Assembly: GCA_963751695.1 (NCBI GenBank)
Contig: CAVVVP010000009.1
Location: forward strand, 372,001 to 436,000
Direction of reading: 5' to 3'
From: SZUA-22 sp963751695
GTDB lineage: Bacteria; Bacteroidota; Ignavibacteria; Ignavibacteriales; Melioribacteraceae
DNA: 64,000 bases
Numbering within the stretch: position 1 is the first letter of the stretch; each line of letters opens with the position of its first letter. A program made the position numbers and the translations under genes. The notes under the pieces were generated by a model. That model saw only the letters and a program-made list of their open reading frames with translations, was not told where the DNA came from and did not search any database. This document shows, piece after piece, positions 8,196 to 17,651 of the stretch.

Positions 8196-10190
8196 ATGAA
8201 TACATCTGTTTCTGATAGAATTGAAGAGCTAAAAGATCAGTTACGCAATCACAACTATAAATACTACGTCCTTACTGAACCTAGCATCAGTGACTTTGAA
8301 TATGATAAACTCCTCGAGGAATTAAAACAACTTGAATTGGAATATCCTGAATTCAAAACTAAAGATTCTCCAACACAGCGAATTGGCTCAGACCTTACAA
8401 AATCATTTCCTCAGTTCAATCACAAATTTCCAATGCTTAGTTTAGCAAATTCGTACAGCGAGGAAGAGCTATTAGCATTTGACAAAAGAGTAAAGAATGG
8501 ATTAGAGACATCAGATGAGATAGAATATATCTGTGAATTAAAAATTGATGGTGTTTCAATAAGTATCCATTATAGTAATGGTATGTTGGACAGGGCAGTA
8601 ACCAGAGGTGATGGTACGATTGGAGAAGAGATAACAAATAATATTAAGACGATTAGAAGTGTCCCACTTTCTGTTAAGGATAAATCAACTTTTGAAGTCA
8701 GAGGGGAAGTATTCATACCAGTTGACAACTTCAATATGATGAATGAGGAAAGAAAGCAGAAGGGAGAAAAACTATACGCCAATCCTCGAAACACAACAGC
8801 GGGATCATTAAAACTCCAAGATCCGAATATAGTTGCGAAGAGACCACTTGATATTTTTACTTACTACTTTTTATCGAATAGTTATCCTTTAAATTCTCAA
8901 AGTGAAGGATTAGACAAGTTGAAACTTCTTGGATTTAAAGTAAATCCTCATTATGCATTGTGCTCAGATATCCAAAAGGTTATTGAGTTCTGCAGATCCT
9001 GGGATAAAAAGCGTGATAATCTTTCCTATGAAACAGATGGAATAGTTATTAAGGTGAACTCAATTAGTTTTCAACAGACACTTGGAGCTACTGCTAAATC
9101 TCCTAAATGGGCAATTGCTTATAAATTTGGAGCAAAGCGACTAGTTACAAAATTAAATAAAGTTACATGGCAGGTTGGAAGGACAGGGATTGTTACCCCT
9201 GTTGCAGAACTAGAACCCATATTACTTGCTGGATCTACAATTAGCCGAGCTACGCTTCATAATATTGAGGAAATTAAGAGAAAAGACATTAGAGAAGGAG
9301 ATTATGTTTATATTGAAAAGGGAGGAGATGTAATTCCTAAAGTCGTTGCAGTCGATCTTCCAAACCGAGATAAAAACTCTAAAGTATTACAAATTCCAGA
9401 AAAATGTCCAGTCTGTAACACTAATCTTGTAAATCTGGAAAACGAAGTAGCTATATACTGTGAAAACAGTGTGTGCAAAGCACAAATTAAAGGAAAACTA
9501 TCTCATTTTGCTTCCAAAGGTGCAATGGATATTGACGGTTTAGGTGAGTCCATAATTGCTAAGTTTGTTGAATTAAATTTACTAAGTTCATTTTCAGACA
9601 TTTATTCTTTGAAGAAGCATGAATACGAACTAAAGACCATGGAAGGTTTTGGGAATAAGAGTATTGACAAATTGCTGACTTCAATTGAGGAAAGTAAACG
9701 GCAGCCATTCCATAGAGTATTATTTGCTCTTGGAATAAGATTTGTTGGTTCTGGTGTAGCAAGAAAGCTTGCAGATGGATTTGGCTCGATTGAAAATTTG
9801 CGCGAGACTACGATAGATAATTTAGAAAAACTTGATGAAATTGGCCCTAGCATTAGTAATAGTCTGTATAGATATTTAAGAGAACCAAACAATATTATTC
9901 TTATTGAAAAACTTAAAGTTGCTGGGCTAAAGTTTGAATCTGAAAAAACTAATACCCCAGAAATGAAACTTTCTGGCAATACATTCGTTTTAACAGGTAC
10001 ACTGGTAAAATTGACAAGGAAAGAAGCTGAAGAAAGTATTATTTTGCATGGTGGAAAAGCAACATCTTCTGTTAGCAAAAATACAAGTTATTTAGTTATG
10101 GGAGAAAATCCAGGTTCTAAGTTAACCAAAGCAGAGAAGCTTGGAGTTAAGATTTTATCAGAAGAAGAATTTATTGAACTTATATCTTAA
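8196..10190 (+). CDS. ligA: NAD-dependent DNA ligase LigA
   Basis: Seals nicks in replication and repair using NAD+. Order of domains: Ia/adenylation at residues 1-315 with the AMP-accepting Lys116 in ELKIDGVSI; OB fold; a zinc finger with CPVC and CENSVC at about residues 405-428; four helix-hairpin-helix motifs at about 440-580; and a C-terminal BRCT domain at about 590-664 (GNTFVLTGTL). The length of 664 residues is typical and all key motifs are present. It lies in a tightly spaced plus-strand run from the RodZ-like gene onward. Confidence 0.98.
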   Translation: MNTSVSDRIEELKDQLRNHNYKYYVLTEPSISDFEYDKLLEELKQLELEYPEFKTKDSPTQRIGSDLTKSFPQFNHKFPMLSLANSYSEEELLAFDKRVKNGLETSDEIEYICELKIDGVSISIHYSNGMLDRAVTRGDGTIGEEITNNIKTIRSVPLSVKDKSTFEVRGEVFIPVDNFNMMNEERKQKGEKLYANPRNTTAGSLKLQDPNIVAKRPLDIFTYYFLSNSYPLNSQSEGLDKLKLLGFKVNPHYALCSDIQKVIEFCRSWDKKRDNLSYETDGIVIKVNSISFQQTLGATAKSPKWAIAYKFGAKRLVTKLNKVTWQVGRTGIVTPVAELEPILLAGSTISRATLHNIEEIKRKDIREGDYVYIEKGGDVIPKVVAVDLPNRDKNSKVLQIPEKCPVCNTNLVNLENEVAIYCENSVCKAQIKGKLSHFASKGAMDIDGLGESIIAKFVELNLLSSFSDIYSLKKHEYELKTMEGFGNKSIDKLLTSIEESKRQPFHRVLFALGIRFVGSGVARKLADGFGSIENLRETTIDNLEKLDEIGPSISNSLYRYLREPNNIILIEKLKVAGLKFESEKTNTPEMKLSGNTFVLTGTLVKLTRKEAEESIILHGGKATSSVSKNTSYLVMGENPGSKLTKAEKLGVKILSEEEFIELIS

Positions 10191-10195
10191 AATTG

Positions 10196-10723
10196 ATGAT
10201 TGAAAAATTTAAAACAAATTTTGCTGAATCTATAGCTCTCAAAAAATTCACAAAGACTCAGAATTTTGGAAACAGCTATAAGGAGTTTTTAACTGAAGCC
10301 AAAGACACGTTAGTTATCCTTCCACAAAGAATTGATGATATTCATACTTCATTAAAAGTAATTAAGTATCTAATTGATGAAGGTAAAAAAGTCTATCTTT
10401 ATTTTAATATTGATTCTGCAAATTATATCCCTAATGATATAAAATACATTTCAGTTACATATAAAAAGGGTGATAAAACTAAATTTGGACTTCCGAGCAA
10501 AGACCACCTTTCGAAAATTGAAATCATATTTTTTGACTTAGTTATAGATCTTAATATTGAAGAAAATGTTTATTCCTCAGTTATTGCAAATGTCCCAAGA
10601 TCAAATTTTAGAATTGGTTTTACCAAGAAAAATTCTGATAAGTTTTATAATTTTCAAGTCAAAAGTGAAATAAATTCTGAAAAATCATACAGAAATTTGT
10701 TAAATTCATTAAGAATGTTTTAA
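10196..10723 (+). CDS. Uncharacterised protein resembling a half GT9 glycosyltransferase
   Basis: About 175 residues. The pattern VLILPQRIDDIHTSL-type strand (LVILPQRIDDIHTSL), a second strand VYLYFN, and then DLVIDLN and RIGFTKK at the end resembles the N-terminal Rossmann half of GT9/heptosyltransferase-like proteins. No C-terminal donor-binding half is present. Small Bacteroidota proteins of this shape exist but none has a known function that I can cite. TTG at 10193 precedes ATG at 10196; I take the ATG. It follows ligA by 5 bases, and the STAS gene follows 50 bases later. Confidence 0.5.
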   Translation: MIEKFKTNFAESIALKKFTKTQNFGNSYKEFLTEAKDTLVILPQRIDDIHTSLKVIKYLIDEGKKVYLYFNIDSANYIPNDIKYISVTYKKGDKTKFGLPSKDHLSKIEIIFFDLVIDLNIEENVYSSVIANVPRSNFRIGFTKKNSDKFYNFQVKSEINSEKSYRNLLNSLRMF

Positions 10724-10773
10724 AAATATTCATTATTCGAAATTATTATTTTATTAAAAAAACGATTTAAGCC

Positions 10774-11130
10774 ATGAGCGAATCAGTAAATTTTGAAGTA
10801 AAAACGGAAAACGAAATAGCAATATTTAAATTGAACGAATCTCGTTTCGATTCTCAAGTTGCTGGTTTAGTTAAAGCAGAGTTTACAATACTTCTTTCTG
10901 ATGAGGTTAACAAACTTGTTGTTGATATGTCTGAAGTGGATTATTGTGATAGTTCTGGCTTAAGCTCACTTTTACTTGCATTCAGAATTTTGCAGTCCCA
11001 AGAAGGTCATATCAGAATTGCTTCACCCAAAAAAAGTGTAAAAACACTCATTCAGATTTCACAGCTAGATAAAATTTTCCCAATTTTTGATACAGTTGAA
11101 GAAGCCGTGAAGGATCTCGCAGATATATAG
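10774..11130 (+). CDS. STAS-domain anti-sigma factor antagonist
   Basis: 118 residues forming a single STAS domain of the SpoIIAA/RsbV type. The regulatory site reads DYCDSSGLSSLLLAF at about residues 56-70, with Ser60/Ser61 in the position phosphorylated by a partner serine kinase. Such proteins bind an anti-sigma factor or kinase when unphosphorylated and so release a sigma factor. No RsbW-like kinase or PP2C phosphatase is encoded next to it, so the partner lies elsewhere. The gene has a 50-base gap upstream and only 10 bases to the symporter gene. Confidence 0.9.
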   Translation: MSESVNFEVKTENEIAIFKLNESRFDSQVAGLVKAEFTILLSDEVNKLVVDMSEVDYCDSSGLSSLLLAFRILQSQEGHIRIASPKKSVKTLIQISQLDKIFPIFDTVEEAVKDLADI

Positions 11131-11140
11131 GTATTACTCT

Positions 11141-12601
11141 GTGGAAAGAACAATTGATTATGTAATAATAGCGGTTTATCTGCTTGGTGTTGCTGCTTTT
11201 GGTGCAATAAAAGGTGGAAAACAAAAATCCTCACGAGATTATTTTTTGGGAGCAAAATCGGTTCCTTGGTGGGCAGTTTGTTTTTCCATTGTTGCGGCAG
11301 AAACAAGTACCTTAACTTTTATATCTATTCCTGGATTAGCGTATCTAACGAATCTGAACTTTTTGCAAGTAACATTTGGCTATTTAATAGGCAGGATAGT
11401 AATTGCTGTTTATTTCTTGCCCGCTTACTATAAAGGTGATCTTACAACAGCTTACGCATTTCTTGAAAATCGATTCGGTTCAAAAACAAGATCATTTTCT
11501 TCTATTGTTTTTATTTTCACTCGAATGGCCGCTGACGGAGTTAGATTATTTGCGACGGCAATTCCCCTTAAGTTAATGTTGGATATTAGTTATCCAACTG
11601 CAATAATTATTATTGCTATCATTGCATTAACCTACACGTATATCGGCGGAGTTAAAGGAGTTATATGGGTCGATGTTATTCAAATGATAATCTATCTAGG
11701 CGGAGCCACAATAGCATTGGCTTTTCTAATATGGGAATTTCTTCCAAATGGTTTTGAATCTATAATGGCAGCAACTCAAGTTGAGAACAAATTTGAGATT
11801 TTCAACCTAGGATTTGGCTCAGGATTAAGCGAGTTTTTCTCCACACCATACACATTACTTGGCGGTGTGCTTGGAGGGGCATTTTTATCGATGGCTTCTC
11901 ATGGAACAGATCAGTTGATCGTTCAAAGACTTCTCACAATAAAATCATTAAAAGATAGCAAGAAAGCAATTGTAGGAAGTGGTGTAATAGTAATAATTCA
12001 ATTTATTGTTTTCTTAGTTGTAGGTTTAGCTTTATATGCATTTTATGGAACTTATGATTTAAGTTCTATTGGGATAACAAAATCTGATGAAATATTTCCT
12101 CTATTCATCATTAATGAATTGCCAGTTGGAGTTTCCGGAATAATTATCGCGGGATTATTTGCCGCAGCATTGTCCACTCTTGCAGGGTCGATGAGTGCAC
12201 TTGCGTCTTCAACTATGCTAGATCTTTACAAACCATTCACAGGTATAAATAATGAAGTTAAAGAATTAAAAATATCACGAATGATAACCATTGTTTGGGC
12301 AATCTTACTGGTTGGATCAGCATTTTTCTTTATGTCATCTTCCCAAACAGTTGTTGAACTTGCTTTGAGCATTGCTTCATTTACATATGGGGGATTGTTG
12401 GGAACATTCATACTTGGTTTAATAAATAAAAAGGCCACACAAGAAGATGCACTTGCCGGGTTTACTGGAGGAATCTTTATCATGATAACTGTTATCTCTC
12501 TCCAATTAGTTGCATGGACTTGGTATACATTAATTGGTGTGGTCGCAACAGTTACTATCGGTTCACTATTAAGTCGTTTAAAGAGAACAGACCTAAATTA
12601 A
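11141..12601 (+). CDS. Sodium:solute symporter (SSS family)
   Basis: 486 residues with about thirteen membrane helices. The opening DYVIIAVYLLGVAAFGAIKG and then SSRDYFLGAKSVPWWAVCFSI are the standard N-terminus of SSS proteins. Later hallmarks are TYIGGVKGVIWVDVIQM and FAAALSTLAGSMSALASS in the Na+-binding region. It imports a solute with Na+; the substrate (sugar, carboxylate or similar) cannot be told. It starts with GTG at 11141, close to the preceding STAS stop. Confidence 0.92.
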   Translation: MERTIDYVIIAVYLLGVAAFGAIKGGKQKSSRDYFLGAKSVPWWAVCFSIVAAETSTLTFISIPGLAYLTNLNFLQVTFGYLIGRIVIAVYFLPAYYKGDLTTAYAFLENRFGSKTRSFSSIVFIFTRMAADGVRLFATAIPLKLMLDISYPTAIIIIAIIALTYTYIGGVKGVIWVDVIQMIIYLGGATIALAFLIWEFLPNGFESIMAATQVENKFEIFNLGFGSGLSEFFSTPYTLLGGVLGGAFLSMASHGTDQLIVQRLLTIKSLKDSKKAIVGSGVIVIIQFIVFLVVGLALYAFYGTYDLSSIGITKSDEIFPLFIINELPVGVSGIIIAGLFAAALSTLAGSMSALASSTMLDLYKPFTGINNEVKELKISRMITIVWAILLVGSAFFFMSSSQTVVELALSIASFTYGGLLGTFILGLINKKATQEDALAGFTGGIFIMITVISLQLVAWTWYTLIGVVATVTIGSLLSRLKRTDLN

Positions 12602-12607
12602 TTGAAA

Positions 12608-13453
12608 ATGTTTGATAAGAAAAAATTAAAAAATCTGAAATTAATAGTCTTTGACTTAGACGGTACTCTGCTAAATAGCAGCGGGGAAATCGGCAAGGAA
12701 AGTATAAGACTAGTTAAGGAATTAAAAGAGATAGGGGTAAGATTCACTTTTGCTTCTGGAAGACTCCACAGTGCTATCGTTCATCATGCAAAAACATTAA
12801 ATCTCGAAACACCGCTGATTTCTCTTGATGGATCACTTATCAAAAGTCTTGAAGATAAAACCATCTTCGAGTCATACATTCCGACAAAGTATGTAAAACG
12901 TGCACTAAAATACGCTGATTATTACATGCTAAAAGTGGCGCTTTGTCATGCAGATGCAATTTATTATACACCGAATAATTCTGTTATTCCACAATTAATG
13001 GAGAAATTTGGGGCAAAATATGTTGAGGTTGATTCATACGAACAGTATCTTGATAATGCTTTAGAAATTGTCATGGTTGGAGAGTACAAAGGAACAGTTA
13101 AATATGTTGTTAAAAAGCTTTCATTTCCTTACACATTGGGATTAAACGCCTCTTTTTATAAGTCGCATAGAAGTGGGGATATATATTTTTTTGAAGCAAG
13201 AAAACATGGCGTTAGCAAAGGTAAAGGTTTGGTCAGATTAGCGAAACATTTGAAGCTAAATATTCACGAAGTCGCGGTTTTGGGAGATTGGTATAATGAT
13301 CTACAATTATTTCAAACAGATGCGCTAAAAATAGCAATGGCAAATGCAGTTAACGAAATTCAGAATCTTGCTGATCTGGTTACAAAGCGGAATAACGATG
13401 AAGATGGAGTAGCTGAATTTCTCGAATTGGTATTGCAAGCGAAAAAAAAGTGA
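12608..13453 (+). CDS. HAD-superfamily (Cof/IIB type) hydrolase
   Basis: Phosphatase of the HAD superfamily with a IIB-type cap. Motif I is VFDLDGTLLNSSG near the N-terminus, with the nucleophile Asp. FASGR (motif II) follows, a Lys is at KGKG in motif III, and VLGDWYNDLQLF is motif IV with the Mg-binding Asp pair. The cap lies between them. The family acts on sugar phosphates, nucleotides and flavin precursors; the substrate here is unknown. TTG at 12602 directly abuts the symporter stop; the ATG at 12608 is an equally good start. The next gene begins 1 base after the stop. Confidence 0.88.
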   Translation: MFDKKKLKNLKLIVFDLDGTLLNSSGEIGKESIRLVKELKEIGVRFTFASGRLHSAIVHHAKTLNLETPLISLDGSLIKSLEDKTIFESYIPTKYVKRALKYADYYMLKVALCHADAIYYTPNNSVIPQLMEKFGAKYVEVDSYEQYLDNALEIVMVGEYKGTVKYVVKKLSFPYTLGLNASFYKSHRSGDIYFFEARKHGVSKGKGLVRLAKHLKLNIHEVAVLGDWYNDLQLFQTDALKIAMANAVNEIQNLADLVTKRNNDEDGVAEFLELVLQAKKK

Positions 13454-13454
13454 T

Positions 13455-15638
13455 ATGGACAAAGCTCGGATTAGAAAAAATAAAAACTTAAGAATTCTGT
13501 TGTTAATTGTAACAGTATTTCTGATTGTACTGATGTTTCCGAAAGGAGAGTCAATTGAGTCAGAAGTTGCGCTAAACTCCATTTGGATAAAGAATGATCT
13601 AATTGCTTCCTTGACCTTTGAGATATTGAAGGATCCAGTGATTATTGAAAAAGAAAGAGAATCTACCACTTCAAAGGTTTATAAAGTATTTAATAAAGAT
13701 TCAGAAGTCCCACAGTCTGTTGAGGATTCAATAAGTTTTTACAATAAGAAACTTCTCAACATAATTAAAGAATATAGATACAGTGCTGAATTTGAGGATA
13801 AACTAAAAGAAATACCGTTAACTCAAGAATCAATTGATGTCCTTAAATACCTAAGAATAAGTGGGAGCAAATCGTCAATAAGTATAGAAAAGATTGCATC
13901 CTATTGTAATGCTGAATTGAAAAGAATTTATCGAAGGGGTGTTCTAAGCATACCTTACGATCAAATTGAGAAAGACACAATATCAGTTAGAGATGGCAAA
14001 TTCGAAAGAACTTTACTCAAGGTAAATTTCCATGATATACCCGGACTATCCGCATATTTGGATCATAGTCTAACAAGAAACCTTAGTACAGATGCTAGAA
14101 TTAACTCGGCCGTGAAAGAACACATAACAAATTTTATTCAACCGAATATTATTTTTAGTCAAGAGGATACTGACGATGCAATTGCAGAAGCAATAAGCAA
14201 TGTATCAACAAATCTTGGAATTGTAAATGAAAATGAGAGAATAGTAGCAAAACATGATCGTGTTACTGAAGAAACAAAACTAAAGATAGATTCATACAGA
14301 GTTGCAAAAGGTTCAACAATTGGGACTCTTGATAACTTGATGCAAGACTCTGGAAAGTTTCTCCACATCTTGCTGATATTAACACCCTTTGTAATTTACC
14401 TTTATCTTTTCAGAAAGAAGATCTTTAATAATAATCTTAAACTTTTATTAATCAGCATAACATTTCTAATTGTAAGTTTTACAGCATTCATTACCACTCA
14501 AATAGAGAGTCAGCAATCTTTGGAATACTTAATTCTTGTTCCAGTTGCTTCTATGCTTCTGACAATAGTATTCGATTCGAGAATTGGTTTTTATTCAACT
14601 GTTGTAGTTGCTCTTATCATATCGGGAATAAGAGGTAATGACTATATACTGGCTGTAACGAATATTGCTGCTGGTGGATTAGCGGCATATACCGTAAGGG
14701 ACATTAAAAACAGAAATCAAATATTTCATTCATTTTTATTTGTACTTTTAGGATATGTCCTTAGTATTATTGCATTTGGTTTGGAGCGATTTGATACTTG
14801 GCAAGTTATGCTCAATTCCTCTGCATATGCTCTCTCGAACTCATTATTATCACCTGCATTAACATTTGGTTTGATCATTTTTGTTGAAAAAATCTTTGGA
14901 ATTACTACTGAGTTAACTCTATTTGAACTCACAGATTTTAACTCTCCTTTGCTTAAAGAGTTAGCTAACAATACACCTGGAACATTTGCACACTCAATGA
15001 CGATTGGGTCAATGGTAGAAAAAGCAGCAATTGAAATTGGTGCAAGACCACTTCTGGCAAGGGTCGGCGCATACTATCACGATATTGGGAAAACAGTAAA
15101 ACCAGATGGGTTTGTTGAAAATCAATTGGATAATAAAAATTTACACGAAACGCTTTCTCCAAAGGAGAGTGTCGAAATTATTATTGGGCATGTAACAAGT
15201 GGTATTGAACTTGCTAAGAAGTATAATCTTCCAAAGGAAATAATTGATTTTATTCCAATGCATCATGGAACGATGGTTATCGATTTCTTTTACAATAAAG
15301 CGAAAGAATTATATGGAGAAGCAAACACCAACATCGAAGACTATCGGTATCCTGGTCCAAAACCAAAGTCAAGAGAGACTGCGCTCTTAATGCTTGCAGA
15401 TGCCAGTGAATCTGCTGTTAGATCAATGGATGAACCCAGTCCTGAAAAAGTTGAAAATTATGTCAATAATCTTATACAAATTCGCATTGATGATGGGCAG
15501 CTGGACGAATCACCACTAACCTTTGATGATATAAAAAAAATTAGAGAATCTTTCGTAAGTATTCTGTTAAGTCAACACCACAAACGAATTAGATATCCCA
15601 AACAAGAGGAATTAGAGCAGAAGAAAAAAAATGATTGA
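13455..15638 (+). CDS. PgpH-like 7TM-HD cyclic-di-AMP phosphodiesterase
   Basis: 727 residues. One N-terminal helix (about 10-28) is followed by a large extracytoplasmic 7TMR-HDED-type domain. A block of about seven membrane helices follows (about 300-480). The C-terminal cytoplasmic HD domain has NTPGTFAHSM, the metal-binding VGAYYHDIGK, GHVTSG and MHHGT. This is the PgpH architecture, which hydrolyses c-di-AMP to pApA. The family role is established, but whether this organism makes c-di-AMP cannot be seen here. Its end overlaps xerD by 8 bases. Confidence 0.9.
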   Translation: MDKARIRKNKNLRILLLIVTVFLIVLMFPKGESIESEVALNSIWIKNDLIASLTFEILKDPVIIEKERESTTSKVYKVFNKDSEVPQSVEDSISFYNKKLLNIIKEYRYSAEFEDKLKEIPLTQESIDVLKYLRISGSKSSISIEKIASYCNAELKRIYRRGVLSIPYDQIEKDTISVRDGKFERTLLKVNFHDIPGLSAYLDHSLTRNLSTDARINSAVKEHITNFIQPNIIFSQEDTDDAIAEAISNVSTNLGIVNENERIVAKHDRVTEETKLKIDSYRVAKGSTIGTLDNLMQDSGKFLHILLILTPFVIYLYLFRKKIFNNNLKLLLISITFLIVSFTAFITTQIESQQSLEYLILVPVASMLLTIVFDSRIGFYSTVVVALIISGIRGNDYILAVTNIAAGGLAAYTVRDIKNRNQIFHSFLFVLLGYVLSIIAFGLERFDTWQVMLNSSAYALSNSLLSPALTFGLIIFVEKIFGITTELTLFELTDFNSPLLKELANNTPGTFAHSMTIGSMVEKAAIEIGARPLLARVGAYYHDIGKTVKPDGFVENQLDNKNLHETLSPKESVEIIIGHVTSGIELAKKYNLPKEIIDFIPMHHGTMVIDFFYNKAKELYGEANTNIEDYRYPGPKPKSRETALLMLADASESAVRSMDEPSPEKVENYVNNLIQIRIDDGQLDESPLTFDDIKKIRESFVSILLSQHHKRIRYPKQEELEQKKKND

Positions 15639-16536
15639 AACAAGTTTTAATCAATTTCTTCAAGAGTATTTGGCTTACTGTAAATTTGAAAAAAACCTCT
15701 CTATTCATTCTGTAAATTCTTATGAATCTGATGTCTCAAAGTATTTATATTATTTGAGTGATCGTAGGATTGAGGATCTTAATGAGATTAATTCGAAAAT
15801 TATTTCTGAATATTTTGAACTTTTACGAGATGTTGGGATAAGTTCATCGACTTCGGCAAGATATCTATCTGCTTTAAAAGGATTTTTTAAATACTTAGCA
15901 TCACAAGAATATATAGAGCGTGATCCAGCAGAAATACTATCAGCAAGGATTACTGAGCGAAAGCTCCCTTCTGTTCTTTCATTTGATGAAATAAACAAAA
16001 TTACTGAGTCTCCAGATACATCCCAAATATTAGGTCTAAGAGATAGAGCTATACTCGAATTATTTTACTCTTGCGGTCTGCGTGTATCTGAGTTAATAAA
16101 TATTAAAATAAATGATTTGTTTTTTGATGACGGAGTAATCCGAGTACTTGGCAAAGGTTCAAAACTGAGGATCATTCCAATTGGAAGTGCAGCAGTTGGA
16201 TGGATCAATGAATATTTGGTGAGGGGAAGACCTTCATTAGAAAAAAGAATGAAGAGTGAAAATATAATCTTCCTTAATAACCGAGGGACAAAACTTTCTA
16301 GAATGGGGATATGGAAAATAGTAGATAAATATGTTAAGGAATCTGGAGTTGAGAAGGAGGTTCATCCGCACACATTTCGACACAGTTTTGCGACTCATCT
16401 TCTTGAAGGAGGCGCAGATTTACGAGCTGTGCAAGAGATGTTAGGGCACTCTGATATTTCTACTACGCAGATCTATACTCATATCGACAAGGACTATGTT
16501 AAACAAATGCATAAAGATTATCATCCTCGAGGTTAG
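15631..16536 (+). CDS. xerD: Tyrosine recombinase XerD/XerC family
   Basis: 301 residues. The N-terminal SAM-like core-binding domain (1-90) is followed by the catalytic domain with the full set of active residues: Arg in SCGLRVSEL, Lys in GKGSKLR, His-x-x-Arg in HPHTFRHSFATHL, His in LGHSDISTTQIY and the nucleophile Tyr in IYTHID. With XerC it resolves chromosome dimers at dif. XerD versus XerC cannot be decided firmly from one copy. It is translationally coupled to the PgpH-like gene and sits next to the glycan cluster, with no sign that it belongs to a mobile element. Confidence 0.92.
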   Translation: MIETSFNQFLQEYLAYCKFEKNLSIHSVNSYESDVSKYLYYLSDRRIEDLNEINSKIISEYFELLRDVGISSSTSARYLSALKGFFKYLASQEYIERDPAEILSARITERKLPSVLSFDEINKITESPDTSQILGLRDRAILELFYSCGLRVSELINIKINDLFFDDGVIRVLGKGSKLRIIPIGSAAVGWINEYLVRGRPSLEKRMKSENIIFLNNRGTKLSRMGIWKIVDKYVKESGVEKEVHPHTFRHSFATHLLEGGADLRAVQEMLGHSDISTTQIYTHIDKDYVKQMHKDYHPRG

Positions 16537-16541
16537 AGCAT

Positions 16542-17651
16542 TTGACAGCATTGAAAAAAATAGAAATTAAACTCAGTAATCTTCTGATCAAACTTTTAAA
16601 AACCAGCGATATTCAAGTATTAATCGAACAAAAGGAAGATCTGTTCAATAAAGATGAATTCAGAAAGATACTGCTTCTCCGTCAAGACAGAATTGGGGAT
16701 ATGCTTATCACAACTCCTTTGCTTCAAATTTTGAAAGAAGAATTCCCCACTAAAAAATTTGATATTCTGTTGGGCGAAAAAAATATCGGAGCTAAGAATA
16801 TTGTTGAACCCTACGTTAATTCCATTTATTTATTTGAAAAAAGTGTGTTCAAACTCCTTGGACTAATAAAGGAATTAAAGAAACAAAAATATGACTTGGT
16901 AATTGATCTGTTTGATGAACCTTCAACTACGTCATCAATTGTAATCAGATTAATTAAAGCAAAGTTTTCATTAGGACTCAAAAAAGAAAAAAGCTATGCT
17001 TATTCTCATTTAGTACCCCTTCTTGATCGGACAAAGGAGCATATCGTTCTTCGCACAGCAATGTTAATGCTTCCCTTTAATATTGATCCAAAAGAAGAAT
17101 ATCTTAAGCTTGAATATAGATTAGATGCTACAGAGAAAGAAACTGCTGAAAAATCTCTTGGTATAAAAGGTGCCTTAAAAAGAATTGGGATTAATCTATC
17201 AGGATCTAACAGGGGAAAATTCTGGGGGATCGAAAATAATATAGAATTAATTATAGCATTGGAAAAGCAAGATGAAGATTTGGAAATAGTATTATTCGGA
17301 ACCAGAGAGTATACTATTGAATTAAATGAGATAAAAAACAAAACAAATGTAAAAATTGCTCCCTTTGTCAATTCTGTTCATGATTATGCAGCGATGCTTT
17401 CAACATGCGATTTTTTAATTACACCTGATACAGCTGCAGTTCATTTTGCAAGTGTTTTTCAAATTCCCACTATTCCATTGTATAATCTTGTAAAGGAAGG
17501 TCAAAATAGAATTCCATGGACACCGTTCAATACTCCATTTGAGGCAGTAACTACTCCTTCAGAAAAACTTTCGGAGATTAAACCTGAAAAAGTTGTTGAA
17601 GCATTTAATAAATTGCGGTTTAAAATTATCAATTACCAAAACAACCATTGA
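16542..17651 (+). CDS. Glycosyltransferase family 9 (heptosyltransferase-like) 1
   Basis: 369 residues with the GT-B fold of ADP-heptose:LPS transferases. LLLRQDRIGDMLITTPLLQ near residue 45 is the N-terminal acceptor motif, and INLSGSN and TPDTAAVHFASVFQIPTI mark the C-terminal donor-binding half. It probably adds a heptose or related sugar to the lipopolysaccharide core on the cytoplasmic face of the inner membrane. It starts with TTG at 16542, six bases after xerD. It is the first of three consecutive GT9 genes that overlap by a few bases. Confidence 0.9.
   Translation: MTALKKIEIKLSNLLIKLLKTSDIQVLIEQKEDLFNKDEFRKILLLRQDRIGDMLITTPLLQILKEEFPTKKFDILLGEKNIGAKNIVEPYVNSIYLFEKSVFKLLGLIKELKKQKYDLVIDLFDEPSTTSSIVIRLIKAKFSLGLKKEKSYAYSHLVPLLDRTKEHIVLRTAMLMLPFNIDPKEEYLKLEYRLDATEKETAEKSLGIKGALKRIGINLSGSNRGKFWGIENNIELIIALEKQDEDLEIVLFGTREYTIELNEIKNKTNVKIAPFVNSVHDYAAMLSTCDFLITPDTAAVHFASVFQIPTIPLYNLVKEGQNRIPWTPFNTPFEAVTTPSEKLSEIKPEKVVEAFNKLRFKIINYQNNH

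Noticed and set aside
9602..10078. Minus-strand ORF of 158 codons inside ligA
   Set aside because: It lies entirely inside ligA, has no recognisable domain and no ribosome binding site. It is an antisense shadow.
15631..16536. XerD-like gene as the integrase of a mobile island
   Set aside because: It is translationally coupled to a housekeeping gene, has the length and motifs of XerC/D, and no attachment-site repeats or mobile genes lie nearby.
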